From assembly GCA_051920445.1 (NCBI GenBank), contig JBPPLN010000001.1:1116001-1180000 (forward strand): a stretch of DNA of 64,000 nucleotides. The letters run 5' to 3'. Source of the DNA: CAG-177 sp003514385. Lineage in GTDB: Bacteria > Bacillota > Clostridia > Oscillospirales > Acutalibacteraceae. The position numbers and the translations under genes were made by a program. The notes under the pieces are model-generated. The model was not told where the DNA came from and ran no database searches. It saw nothing but the letters and a program-made list of their open reading frames with translations. Below are positions 52,301 to 60,675 of this stretch, one piece after another. Positions within the stretch are counted from its first letter, which is position 1. Every line of letters begins with the position of its first letter.

Positions 52301-55300
52301 ATGCACTGAAAGAATATGTCAGTGAGCCGCCTTCCGATGAGCTGATTGCCAGCGTGGAGGAGGAACTGGGCTACAAGCTGCCCGCCGCCTACATCTGGCT
52401 GATGAAGCAGCACAACGGCGGCATTCCGGTGAACACCTGCTATCCCTGCGATGAACCTACCTGCTGGGCAGATGACCATGTGGCCATCACCGGCATTTTC
52501 GGCATCGGACGAGAAAAGAGCTGCTCCCTCTGTGGAGAGCTGGGCAGCCAGTTTATGATCGATGAGTGGGAGTATCCTGCCATCGGCGTGGCCATCTGTG
52601 ACTGTCCAAGCGCCGGACACGATATGATTTTCCTGGACTACCGAGCTTGCGGTCCCCAGGGAGAGCCTGCGGTAGTCCATGTGGATCAGGAAAATGACTA
52701 TAAAATTACCCATCTGGCAGACAGCTTTGAGGAATTTATCCGCGGACTGGAGCATGAATCCCTCTATGATCCGGATGAAGATGCAGAGGGTCTTGAGGAT
52801 GACGCCGACGAGGAGGAAACCGACCATAAGGGTTCCTTTGCCGGATCTGTGCTCCTCTCCAAAGCAGAGTGGGACAAGGAGCAGTTGATTCGAGATCTGC
52901 GGGAAGAATGGGGCATCGTGGACGATGAGCCGGCTGAGGGCGACGAAGATGTTGAGAACAGCGATGACGCTGTGGTAATGCGGGTCGGCAATATGATGCT
53001 GATCGTGACACTATTCCACGGTCACATCCCTGACAATGAAGCAGAGATCAACGCCGAAAACAACTATATGTGGCCAGAGGCCGTAGAAGTGGCCAAAACG
53101 CACAAGGCCCATATCATGGTGGCTGTGTTGGGCGAGGAGGAAAAACTGCTGGAACGAGGTAAGCTGTTCACCAAGGCGATGGCAGTGTGCTGCAAGCAGA
53201 AATACGCCACCGGTGTCTACACCAGCGGCGTGGTATTTGAGCCTCGTTTCTATGAGGGCCTTGCCGATATGCTCAAAAAGGACGAACTGCCCATCTTCAA
53301 CTGGGTTTGGTTCGGCCTGTACCGGAGCGAGGGGGGCCTAAACGGCTACACCTACGGCATGGATGTGTTTGGCAAGGAGGAAATGGAGGTGTTGAACACC
53401 GACGCTGAGCCGGAGGAACTACGGGACTTTTTGGCAAGCCTTGCCTCCTATGTGCTGGCGTGTGATGTGACGCTGCAAGACGGCGAGACCATCGGTTTTT
53501 CTGCGGACGATAAGCACACCATCACCCGCAGCCCCGGCATCTCTCTGCCAGAAGAACAGATGACCCTGAAGATTGGTTACGAGCCTATAAAGGGAGATCC
53601 AGAGGATGACAGCTGCGACCACTCGGACAATGATGACAAGCAGGATGAGGAAGAATTCAGTAATCCCGAAGTCTACACCGAGGAGGAGATGGAAGCCGTC
53701 GAGGGGCACATCCAGCAGCATTTCGGCAAGGTCGAGAATGTGTTCCACGAGTTGGTCTCCCCGGACATCCATGTGGACATCTGCATCGTGCCGCCCACTG
53801 AGGAGCGGGACTATTATACCCTGGTCACCATGGGTATGGGTGCTCACCGGATGAATGTGCCGGAGGAACTGGCGGAATACAAGCTGGAGCGGGCGGAGCT
53901 GGCCATTGCCCTGCCTGCGGACTGGAAGCTGGATCAGGAGTCCATGAAAGACGAAAAGTGGTACTGGCCCATCCGCCTGCTGAAATCCTTGGCCCGTCTG
54001 CCTATCAACTGTGACAGCTGGTTGGGGCATGGTCATACAGTGGAGAACCGGGAACCATTTGCAGACAACACCAAACTGTGTACTGCTACCCTGATCGGTC
54101 CTCAGGGTACGGAGGATGGCAGCGAGGTCTGCACTCTGCCGGGCGGCGAGGAGGTCAACTTCTATCAGGTCATTCCGCTTTATGAGGACGAGTTGGACTA
54201 TAAACTGGAACATGATGTAGACGCTCTGCTGGACAAGATGGCGGGGATCAGCTTTGTGGTGAACCCCACCCGCCAGGATGCAATCACCCGTGGCACCCTT
54301 TCCAATGATGATTTTGACGGTGAGATGGACGATGCTTCCTATCATATCGAGAGCATTGAGGAGAAGGAACTGCCTATTGACCCCATCAATGCTTATAACC
54401 ACATGGCCATCTACCTGCGCTGGTGTATGGAGCACGACCTGATGGGCGAGGACTTCTTGAAAGAATACAGCGAAGTGACCAAACAGGTCAAAGCTGATCC
54501 TGCCAATGTGGATCTGAGGGAGTTTATCCGGGATGAGCTGGACGGCTGTCTGTTCTCTGTGCTGTTCAATCAGCAAGGCCGTGCCTTTGCAGGCTATTAC
54601 TACGGAGAGGGCGACAGCCCCTACTATCCTGCCGACATTGATGACTATGCCCTGAAATATTTTGGTCCGTCCCGATACCACTCCAATGAATTTCAACAGG
54701 AGGCATACTTATTCATCCCATTTGATGAGAAATACTATCAGACCATGGCTCAAGTGATTGAGGAACGCTTTGAAAACTGGCAGGGACAGGACTTCGACGA
54801 GGACACGCTGGAGCCTTCCGAAGTGGCTCATGCCATCATGGAGTATCTGGACTGCGAGTGTACCTATTTCCCATCCATGGCAGATGATGACCCCATCATG
54901 TCGGCATACAGCTACGCCCAGCGGCTGGGGGTACGGGAGGGCTTTGTTCCCGTACTTATCCAGGCGGATGATGAAACGCTGTTGGAATGTCTGGTAATGA
55001 ACGCCGACCCGGAGCATGATGCGGACTGCTATGAATTTGACCTCAAAACGGTAGAGGAGTACCGGAAGAAGATGCTCTCCGCTCCTGTTAAGGACGGAAA
55101 GGCGATTTTGGAGGAATTGACCGGCCAGCGCAAGGAAGAAGCCGAGGACGATGATCTGGACTGGGAGGAGGAAGTCCTGGGCGAGATGGAGGGCGGAGAA
55201 CCCAACGACCGCTTCGCAAACTATTGGAACGATGATACCGGAATGACATATCCGCTCATTCTGGCTAAAATTCCGGTAAAGAACCCCTGGGAGATCTTCG

Positions 55301-55581
55301 CCTACCTGCCCTTTGGAAATTGGAATGAGTGTCCCGACACACCGGACCTGATGGCAGTGGCGAAATACTGGTTCGAGCAACATGGTGCCATCCCTGCCGC
55401 CATGAGCCACGATGAATTGGAGTTTGAACTTCCAACTCCGATCTCCAAGGAAAGAGCTATGGAGGTGGCTGTGGAGCAATATGGTTTCTGCCCAGATCTG
55501 GATCAGAATGAGGATGGAAGCATTGGCTCCTTGGCAGATGTCCTGTGGCAGTCCACCGTCTGGTACTTCTGGTGGGATTGA
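49384..55581 (+). CDS. Giant polyimmunity protein (2065 aa)
   Basis: A soluble, very acidic 2065-aa protein assembled from immunity domains. In order: an unnamed N-terminal domain (1-170); DUF2185 (about 175-275; GWRFTAGDESDEYMDD); TPR-like helices (286-415); a DUF695-like stretch (420-775); a second TPR-like tract (803-945); a SUKH/SMI1-KNR4 domain (958-1122; LGYKLPAAYIWLMKQHNGG); DUF4261 (1153-1396); a SUFU-like domain plus its companion (1426-1760); and DUF4253 at the end (1773-2065; YGFCPDLDQ...STVWYFWWD). Signal peptide and membrane segments are absent. TAGGAGG lies upstream of the ATG. Domain fusions of this type are described as polyimmunity proteins that neutralise several toxins at once. 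Domain names are by eye. Confidence 0.88.
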   Translation: MYIKKYWGNFIGGSDDSLNLVAFLVDQKKEEIPLSEIFTKIGLDKQNWNFHQTVEYLEFTHSDGVEMDFHFAIDVVTDLAAILLECSVSGSVNLQDLDEYNTPARRIRITVTPEEHDAMNKALADFAQNPLEYDLSEMMDNEEIQEMARDVEALRKELYEAAGRNRDYHVKAEDVKSLLPDWRGADGCIATNRITVEGRKIGYCYREEPDGGWDSGWRFTAGDESDEYMDDPNNAGIYKLNTICNDDPDIIPLLNTPAPCAFERDENGVFQQIKDWKPDEDEEDPDMDILKQCQKWHEESKQHKIIDALEAIPAEERTPEMDSELARAYNNLADPHKPTCKEMLKKALALLKPHEEYFEDDYYWNFRMGYSYFYLDQEGRALRYFEKALEVRPGDDDTKEFIDRCKQGISLPQFWECFRERTENWWETFAEMEAELRQMMDEDKDHTRGAELVAQMEGALNQAFDEISFEMGFNGEKHELILTPEGDKVKLFELIYFQKHAPKEVLEHWNILVGRQPLQNIGLRTENGWDISGDDVQIWLEEQGENSFAISAYCEKLLPMLRDEEGRAWWMLTTLTDQVLGEIPHMRYIDSFDVLEEPKAEPSFLLSQLPDKLREQGLELSTDPNAYLESYLGYKMEPNEDPDADWRLDTMVGSTCCVPLINGYLNADNDFMDDLHADGTVAGFFCYPLDTLREEEGTQKIFDFRDKLEEVFTTDEGSEVLTLTGGATGLYCGYVDFIAWDIQEALNMAKEFFEGTDIPWAIFHTFRREAGSVPLKQQDDGPETKNQDDELNETLTGMDYIPYTQQNAEAFFAQLEQWNAEDEYTRCIQALNAIPENWRNYRTAYALARALENYAIIGDHDEGTLKSKGDKALLRAIEVLESVREEGQDKAEWNMRMAYGYQYLYGQEEKAIPYAQRWAELDPEDENAPAVIRECKAEIRKRQRSRKKKAKFVPGDTPFEGFDLTNFWDDNWYALKEYVSEPPSDELIASVEEELGYKLPAAYIWLMKQHNGGIPVNTCYPCDEPTCWADDHVAITGIFGIGREKSCSLCGELGSQFMIDEWEYPAIGVAICDCPSAGHDMIFLDYRACGPQGEPAVVHVDQENDYKITHLADSFEEFIRGLEHESLYDPDEDAEGLEDDADEEETDHKGSFAGSVLLSKAEWDKEQLIRDLREEWGIVDDEPAEGDEDVENSDDAVVMRVGNMMLIVTLFHGHIPDNEAEINAENNYMWPEAVEVAKTHKAHIMVAVLGEEEKLLERGKLFTKAMAVCCKQKYATGVYTSGVVFEPRFYEGLADMLKKDELPIFNWVWFGLYRSEGGLNGYTYGMDVFGKEEMEVLNTDAEPEELRDFLASLASYVLACDVTLQDGETIGFSADDKHTITRSPGISLPEEQMTLKIGYEPIKGDPEDDSCDHSDNDDKQDEEEFSNPEVYTEEEMEAVEGHIQQHFGKVENVFHELVSPDIHVDICIVPPTEERDYYTLVTMGMGAHRMNVPEELAEYKLERAELAIALPADWKLDQESMKDEKWYWPIRLLKSLARLPINCDSWLGHGHTVENREPFADNTKLCTATLIGPQGTEDGSEVCTLPGGEEVNFYQVIPLYEDELDYKLEHDVDALLDKMAGISFVVNPTRQDAITRGTLSNDDFDGEMDDASYHIESIEEKELPIDPINAYNHMAIYLRWCMEHDLMGEDFLKEYSEVTKQVKADPANVDLREFIRDELDGCLFSVLFNQQGRAFAGYYYGEGDSPYYPADIDDYALKYFGPSRYHSNEFQQEAYLFIPFDEKYYQTMAQVIEERFENWQGQDFDEDTLEPSEVAHAIMEYLDCECTYFPSMADDDPIMSAYSYAQRLGVREGFVPVLIQADDETLLECLVMNADPEHDADCYEFDLKTVEEYRKKMLSAPVKDGKAILEELTGQRKEEAEDDDLDWEEEVLGEMEGGEPNDRFANYWNDDTGMTYPLILAKIPVKNPWEIFAYLPFGNWNECPDTPDLMAVAKYWFEQHGAIPAAMSHDELEFELPTPISKERAMEVAVEQYGFCPDLDQNEDGSIGSLADVLWQSTVWYFWWD

Positions 55582-55596
55582 TGGGAGGTGCGACCA

Positions 55597-56460
55597 ATGA
55601 CAGAATATCAGAAAACCTATATCGAACTAAAAAAACAGTTTGTTGCGACCAATGAAGGTCCAGACAATGTCCGCGCTCTATATACCTTCAAGGAAGAACT
55701 TGAGCAGAGTGAGGATCAGCAGGCCAAGGAAGTGCTGGTGGATGTATATGACCTGCTGGACTTTAAGAAGGACGCCTACGAACTGCTCTGCCAAATCGGA
55801 AATCGTTCCGATAAAAAGACCCTCAAGCGGCTGGGCACGCTGAAGGACTATGCGGAAAACTGGGGCAATCATTATGCTCTCCCCAAGCCCAAAACGCCGG
55901 AGGAAAAGCAGAAAGAGAAGGAACGGCAGGCCCAGCTGGGCCTGCCCGCCTTCCGGTATCACCCAAACCCTCTGGAAACTGGGGCTTTTGAGGAATCCGC
56001 AGACGGCGTTGTCTGCGACTGCTGTGGCAAGACGACCCATATTTTCTATACAGGCCCCTTTTACGCTGTGGAGGATATTGAGTATCTGTGCCCGGAGTGT
56101 ATCTCCAGTGGCGAAGCAGCCCGGAAATATGACGGCTGCTTCCAGGACGATTGCTCTCTGGATAATGGTGTAGACGATCCGGAGAAGCTGGACGAGCTGA
56201 TCCACCGCACCCCCGGCTACTCCGGCTGGCAGCAGGAATACTGGCGCGCCCATTGTGGTGACTATTGCGCCTATTTGGGTAATGTGGGAGCCAGAGAACT
56301 GCGGGCACTGGGTGTGCTGGAGGAGGTGCTGGACGACCCCATGTGGGACGAGGAGCAGAAGAAAATGATTCAGGAATCCGTCAATGGCGGGCATCTGCAA
56401 TGCTATCTGTTCCAGTGCCTCCACTGCGGAAAACACCTGGTCTGGATGGATTTTGATTGA
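55597..56460 (+). CDS. CbrC family protein
   Basis: A 287-aa protein. An N-terminal helical segment (1-115) precedes the CbrC/UPF0167 domain: LPAFRYHPNPLETGAFEE, CDCCGKTTHIFYTGPFYA and YLCPECISSGEAA, with a Cys4 zinc site, and a final Cys pair (CLHCGKHLVWMDFD). E. coli CbrC gives resistance to colicin E2, so a toxin-immunity role fits the island. GGGAGGTG precedes ATG 55597; GTG 55588 is less likely. Confidence 0.82.
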   Translation: MTEYQKTYIELKKQFVATNEGPDNVRALYTFKEELEQSEDQQAKEVLVDVYDLLDFKKDAYELLCQIGNRSDKKTLKRLGTLKDYAENWGNHYALPKPKTPEEKQKEKERQAQLGLPAFRYHPNPLETGAFEESADGVVCDCCGKTTHIFYTGPFYAVEDIEYLCPECISSGEAARKYDGCFQDDCSLDNGVDDPEKLDELIHRTPGYSGWQQEYWRAHCGDYCAYLGNVGARELRALGVLEEVLDDPMWDEEQKKMIQESVNGGHLQCYLFQCLHCGKHLVWMDFD

Positions 56461-56475
56461 AAAGGAGACATTACT

Positions 56476-57255
56476 ATGGGACTTGACATCTACGCCGGGA
56501 CGCTGACCCGGTACTATTCTCACAACTGGAAAACTGTTGTGCAGCAGTGGGCGGAGGAAAACGGATACTCTTTCAACCGCATCACCCCGGACGGGGAACC
56601 TGCTGATAACGAGGAAGAAATGTCCCCGGCTGAGGTCCAGGCGGCGGTGGAGAACTGGCGGGATCAGATCTTGAGCGCCATTTCTCAGCCGGGCCAGCCC
56701 CCCTACGCTCCCTGGCTTGAAGATAATGAGAAACCTTATTACACCGACAAGCCGGATTGGGATGCCTTCGGCGCTATGCTGCTGGTGGCCGCCTGTCGTA
56801 CATACGAGGAACCGGTGCCTTCCACCGTGGAGAAGGACTGGATCTTCGGGGAGCATCCTCTGGTCGCCCGCCTTGCATCAGATGAGGAGCGGGTGTGGTC
56901 CCTGTTTCGTGGGGCTACCTGGTGGCTCCCTCTTTCTGACAGCTTTCTGTTCCAAGGGTCCTTGCCTACCGATGACACCGCCGCTATCGCCACCTTGGGC
57001 GGACTGCGGAAGGAGCTGGAAAAGCTGAACCAGCTGGCGTGGCAGGCCGATGAGGACACTATCCTTGGCTGGGCAGACACGGAGGGATACCCGGTAGACG
57101 GAACCGTAGACTCAGATGGACAGTACAGCAAGGCAGACATCCCGGAACACACCCAGTATGACACTCAATCCCTTGCCAAGTTTGCCTTCTCCATGTTCTG
57201 GCGGGCCATGCGGTTTGCCGAGGAGCAGCAGGTGCCTATCCTGCTTGACTATTAA
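56476..57255 (+). CDS. Hypothetical cargo protein (MGLDIYAGTLTRYYS type)
   Basis: A 259-aa soluble protein with the distinctive start MGLDIYAGTLTRYYSHNW and a central WDAFGAMLLVAACRTYEEP. I recall similar proteins near immunity genes but no named family. AAAAGGAG precedes the ATG. It is 15 bases after the CbrC-like gene. Probable immunity protein by context. Confidence 0.7.
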   Translation: MGLDIYAGTLTRYYSHNWKTVVQQWAEENGYSFNRITPDGEPADNEEEMSPAEVQAAVENWRDQILSAISQPGQPPYAPWLEDNEKPYYTDKPDWDAFGAMLLVAACRTYEEPVPSTVEKDWIFGEHPLVARLASDEERVWSLFRGATWWLPLSDSFLFQGSLPTDDTAAIATLGGLRKELEKLNQLAWQADEDTILGWADTEGYPVDGTVDSDGQYSKADIPEHTQYDTQSLAKFAFSMFWRAMRFAEEQQVPILLDY

Positions 57256-57281
57256 AGAGAATTCGTCAGGGGGTGGAGACC

Positions 57282-58157
57282 GTGGAACAAAAACGGCCGG
57301 CAGATATAATTCAGGAACTTCTGGACTACCTGTGGAACGGCCTGGGCCTGGAGGAAAAGGGCTGGAAGCGTCTGAAAAAGGGCGACTTCAAAAAGAAAAT
57401 GAAAAACGGGCTGACCTATCAGATCTGGTTTGACCGGAGCCGCTACAACTACATAGACTACGAAATCGGCCATGGGAATGTGGAGGTGGGCTTCAGCTGT
57501 ATCATAAAGCAGGGAGATGACTACCTCTACTCTTTCAGAATTGAACCCACAACAGGCGGTTCATTCTTTCGGATGCTGACAGAGGACCTGCGGCTGAACA
57601 CCGGGCTGCTGGACACCTTTCTGCCCCTGGTCAAAGCCAACTACCTCGACTTCATCGACCGCTTCGAGGCAGACCCCGTGGAGGCATTACAGCCGGTCTG
57701 CGCCCCCTTCACCGAGGCGGAGGACTACAGCTGGTTCATCTATGTGCGGGAGCAGATGGTGGAACGGTACGGAACGGCGGAGCAGATGGAGGGGTACCGC
57801 CGTCAGGCGGAATTGCGCGGAACGCCTGGACACAAGGCAAAGAACTGGATGGGTTCGATGTTGTTCCACCTCTCCCACGCCAATGATGTGGATCAAGCCT
57901 GGGCCTCAAGCCGCACCAGAGAGGAACTGGACCAGGTGGTGGAACCCTTTGTGCAGGCCAAGCGGCAGACAGGACAGTGGACACAGGAGGATGAGGCGGG
58001 CTATCAGCTCTACCGGCAGGAAACAGATCCGAAGAAGCGCACCTTTCGGGTATGGTATCTCATCGCCAACCCCCGCGGCCTGCCGAAAGAGTTTGTCCAG
58101 AAAGAGCTGGAGTTTCGGTGGAAACTGTTCCCAGAAAAGAAGGAGGAAACCAAATGA
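57282..58157 (+). CDS. Hypothetical cargo protein
   Basis: A 291-aa soluble protein. Its first 110 residues form an alpha/beta domain (GLTYQIWFDRSRYNYIDYE) of the kind annotated as DUF4304-like in immunity clusters; this is a tentative comparison. GTG at 57282 follows AGGGGGTGGAG; the GTG at 57273 overlaps that site. Its stop overlaps the next start. Confidence 0.65.
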   Translation: MEQKRPADIIQELLDYLWNGLGLEEKGWKRLKKGDFKKKMKNGLTYQIWFDRSRYNYIDYEIGHGNVEVGFSCIIKQGDDYLYSFRIEPTTGGSFFRMLTEDLRLNTGLLDTFLPLVKANYLDFIDRFEADPVEALQPVCAPFTEAEDYSWFIYVREQMVERYGTAEQMEGYRRQAELRGTPGHKAKNWMGSMLFHLSHANDVDQAWASSRTREELDQVVEPFVQAKRQTGQWTQEDEAGYQLYRQETDPKKRTFRVWYLIANPRGLPKEFVQKELEFRWKLFPEKKEETK

Positions 58158-59032
58158 GCAATAAAGCTTTCCAGCAAAATCTGGACGACAAAAAAGGCCC
58201 CCAGCCCGGAGGTCCCTATCTCATTCAGATGCTGTTCAAAGAGCCGGTAGAAATGCCGGATAAAGAAAAAATGACTGCCATAATGGAGAAGCACATCGGA
58301 TCAACAGAGTGCTTCTGTTATGATAAGAAAATGGCCGGCTTTGCCGCCCTGGATCATGTCGCGGAATTTCAGGACGGCAAGTGCCCGGTACAGCTGATGG
58401 TGATGAAATGCGACAAGTTCAAGGGCAAAGGCTTTGATGCCTTTCTGATGAGCCAGATGTGGGACTGCCAGGAGGACCGTGACCGGATCTTCCGGGAGTG
58501 CAAATATCAGGTGGTGGCCACCGATATGCTGACTGCGGCGCTTTCAGCGCTGGAGCGTGCCAACCTGGATGCCGACTTTCTGGAGGCTCTGGCAGAGCTG
58601 TACCCCACCTGTGAGGCGTTCTATTTCCAGAACTGCGGCAAGCTGTTTCTGGCAGAGGATGTGCGCTCCCATCAGATTGAGGGGCCGGATCGGTTCATCC
58701 GCTTTGGCGTCAATGTCCGTTTCTTCAACATCGAGGGCACGGAGGATATGCTCATCGACACGGTGGGCATGAGCACCCTGTTTTTGCCGGATCTCCAGTA
58801 CCACTTCCACGGCATGGACCCCAACTGGGTGGTAAACCACGCCTATAATGCAGCGTCCTATATTCTGGAGCATGATAACCCCATTGAGGATGGGGAAACC
58901 ATAGACGGCGTGGCGGATGGCCAGATGTGCCGGGAGATCCAGTGGAAGTGCCAATATGAAGATGCCTTGATCCAGCCGCCCAGAGGGGTGCTGGACATCA
59001 ACATGGGAAACTATGCTTCGGGAGGACGCTGA
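58154..59032 (+). CDS. DUF4261 domain protein
   Basis: A 292-aa protein of the DUF4261 family. MSNKAFQQNLDD precedes a long alpha/beta domain with LMVMKCDKFKGKGFDAFLMS and DVRSHQIEGPDRFIRFGVNV, and the IDTVGMSTLFLPDLQYHF segment. It is a stand-alone counterpart of the DUF4261 domain in the 2065-aa protein. ATG at 58154 overlaps the previous stop (ATGA); AAGGAGG lies just upstream. Confidence 0.8.
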   Translation: MSNKAFQQNLDDKKGPQPGGPYLIQMLFKEPVEMPDKEKMTAIMEKHIGSTECFCYDKKMAGFAALDHVAEFQDGKCPVQLMVMKCDKFKGKGFDAFLMSQMWDCQEDRDRIFRECKYQVVATDMLTAALSALERANLDADFLEALAELYPTCEAFYFQNCGKLFLAEDVRSHQIEGPDRFIRFGVNVRFFNIEGTEDMLIDTVGMSTLFLPDLQYHFHGMDPNWVVNHAYNAASYILEHDNPIEDGETIDGVADGQMCREIQWKCQYEDALIQPPRGVLDINMGNYASGGR

Positions 59033-59173
59033 ATGAATGGCGTTGTGCTCCTGGTAGGCGGACTTCTGCTTGTGGCGGTGATCAAGCTGATTATAGATCG
59101 AAATTGGATCGGCCTGCTTCTCTGTGCTGTCGCCCTGCTTCTGGTCTTTGGGGCTGGACACCATACAAAATAG
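59033..59173 (+). CDS. 46-aa small membrane protein
   Basis: A tiny ORF starting directly after the DUF4261 stop, with GGGAGG eight bases before the ATG. It encodes two hydrophobic stretches (VVLLVGGLLLVAVIKLII and IGLLLCAVALLLVFGAG) joined by DRN, so a two-helix membrane hairpin. Position and coupling suggest a real gene, similar in style to Imm17. It is the last gene of the immunity operon before the regulator. Confidence 0.7.
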   Translation: MNGVVLLVGGLLLVAVIKLIIDRNWIGLLLCAVALLLVFGAGHHTK

Positions 59174-59201
59174 GCCATTTTAAGAATCGAGGAGGTGAAG
59201 T

Positions 59202-60164
59202 ATGCAGAATTCAACAAATATGCGGATACTGGAATTACTCCGGTTTCTCTATGAGCGGACCGATGAAAACCATCCCGCCACAGTATCTGACATCATTGCC
59301 CATCTGAATGGAAAAGGAATTCAGGCAGTGCGGCAGACTGTTTACGCAGATACCAATGCGCTGATCGATGCGGGGATTGATATTGTGGTGGTTAAGAGTA
59401 CCCAAAACCAATATTTTATGGGAAACCGCCTGTTTGAGTATCCAGAACTGAAAATGCTGACAGACGCAGTAGCATCCTCGAAGATCATTTCTGCCAAGAA
59501 GTCTGAGGAGCTGGTGCAGAAATTATGCCGTCTGACCAGTCTACATCAGGCAAAGCAGCTTCAAAAATTTGCTGCTTTATCCAGCCGTGTCAAACCGCAT
59601 AATGAAAAGGTTTACTACATCATTGACAATATCCAAACAGCGATTGGAAACCATCAGCAAATTCGGTTCCAATACTATGAATATACTCAAGAAAAAAAGA
59701 AAATCTTAAAGCATGATGGATATTATTATGTCGTAAATCCTTATGCGCTGGAATGGAAAAATGACCACTATTATTTAATTGGATATTCTCTGAAGCATCA
59801 GAAAATTGCTCACTTCCGTGTAGATCGGCTAACAAGCGTAGAAAACCTTGAAACTTGCTTTATGCCAGTAGAGGGATTTGATGTAGCCTCCTATACAAAC
59901 AAAATGGTTGATATGTTTACATCAGAGTCATCGAAGGAAGTAACCCTGTTATGTGAAAACGAACTGATGCGTGTAATCATAGACCATTACGGAGAAGATG
60001 TCCCTGTTGAGAGGTATGATGACGGGCACTTCACAGCCAAAATTGAAGTGAACCCCAGTGGAACTTTTTATGGCTGGATATTCAAATTCAAGGGGAAAAT
60101 AAAGATTCTATCCCCAAAAGAGTGCATTACAGAAATACAGCAAATCGCTCAGGAATTTATATAG
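59202..60164 (+). CDS. WYL-domain transcriptional regulator
   Basis: A 320-aa regulator. The N-terminal HTH (NMRILELLRFLYERTDENHP; GIQAVRQTVYADTNALIDAG) is of the HTH_11 type. The WYL domain follows near residues 130-210 (YYVVNPYALEWKNDHYYLIG; HFRVDRLTSVE), then the WCX extension. WYL proteins sense nucleic-acid-like ligands and control defence systems. GAGGAGGTG precedes the ATG. It directly follows the immunity operon on the same strand and may regulate it, although promoter read-through is equally possible. Confidence 0.9.
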   Translation: MQNSTNMRILELLRFLYERTDENHPATVSDIIAHLNGKGIQAVRQTVYADTNALIDAGIDIVVVKSTQNQYFMGNRLFEYPELKMLTDAVASSKIISAKKSEELVQKLCRLTSLHQAKQLQKFAALSSRVKPHNEKVYYIIDNIQTAIGNHQQIRFQYYEYTQEKKKILKHDGYYYVVNPYALEWKNDHYYLIGYSLKHQKIAHFRVDRLTSVENLETCFMPVEGFDVASYTNKMVDMFTSESSKEVTLLCENELMRVIIDHYGEDVPVERYDDGHFTAKIEVNPSGTFYGWIFKFKGKIKILSPKECITEIQQIAQEFI

Positions 60165-60167
60165 CGC

Positions 60168-60201
60168 AAAAGAGGTGTTATTGATTTTTAACACCTCTTT
60201 T
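60168..60201 (+). terminator. Terminator after the WYL regulator
   Basis: AAAAGAGGTGTTA (60168-60180) pairs with TAACACCTCTTTT (60189-60201), a perfect 13-bp stem ending in T residues. Confidence 0.9.
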
Positions 60202-60219
60202 CAAATGAAATTTTTATCC

Positions 60220-60278
60220 TTGAAGTGAACGGATGTTCGATATACAATATAAGCAAGATGTTCGCAGTTCGTCGAACA
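60220..60278 (+). promoter_or_regulatory. Promoter and operator of the XRE-ImmA operon
   Basis: TTGAAG (60220-60225), a 17-base spacer and TACAAT (60243-60248) form a promoter. A half-site TGTTCG (60234-60239) lies in the spacer, and a full inverted repeat TGTTCG-8-CGAACA covers 60259-60278, just after the -10. The same 6-8-6 arrangement is found at 61361-61380. The likely binder is the XRE protein encoded immediately downstream (autoregulation). Confidence 0.75.
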
Positions 60279-60295
60279 AATGAGAGGTGAATGCT

Positions 60296-60664
60296 GTGGG
60301 CAATATAACTTTTGGATCATTTATAGCCGAGAAACGCAAGGCGCACAAATTCAATTTACGCGATACAGCCAAGCATTTGAATATTGCTTACGGCTATCTG
60401 TGTGATATTGAACAAAGCCGCCGTCCTGCACCCAATGGAGATTTTGTGGAACGCATCTCCGCCTTTCTGAATTTGGATAAATCAGAACATGAGTTGCTTT
60501 TGGATCTGGCTGCAAAATCACGCAATACAGTATCTGCTGATTTGCCAGACTATATCATGGAAAAAGATATTGTTCGGGCAGCCTTGCGTGTGGCAAAAGA
60601 AGTAGACGCTACCGATGAAGAATGGCAGACATTTATGAAAATGCTAAAGGAGCGTAAACGATAG
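60296..60664 (+). CDS. XRE-family ICE repressor (ImmR-like)
   Basis: A 122-aa repressor. The HTH (FGSFIAEKRKAHKFNLRDTA; YGYLCDIEQSRRPAP) is followed by a short helical C-terminus. GTG at 60296 follows GAGAGGTG; the earlier GTG at 60287 overlaps that site. Paired with the metalloprotease gene 11 bases downstream, it matches the ImmR-ImmA arrangement of ICEBs1 and many phages, where the protease cuts the repressor to induce excision. Two operators with a TGTTCG core flank the module. Confidence 0.85.
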   Translation: MGNITFGSFIAEKRKAHKFNLRDTAKHLNIAYGYLCDIEQSRRPAPNGDFVERISAFLNLDKSEHELLLDLAAKSRNTVSADLPDYIMEKDIVRAALRVAKEVDATDEEWQTFMKMLKERKR

Positions 60665-60675
60665 GGGGGATAGCT

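Noticed and set aside
50434..54696. Two ~400-aa minus-strand ORFs opposite the polyimmunity gene
   Set aside because: Composition (Leu/His/Gly-rich, no ribosome binding sites) is typical of antisense frames.
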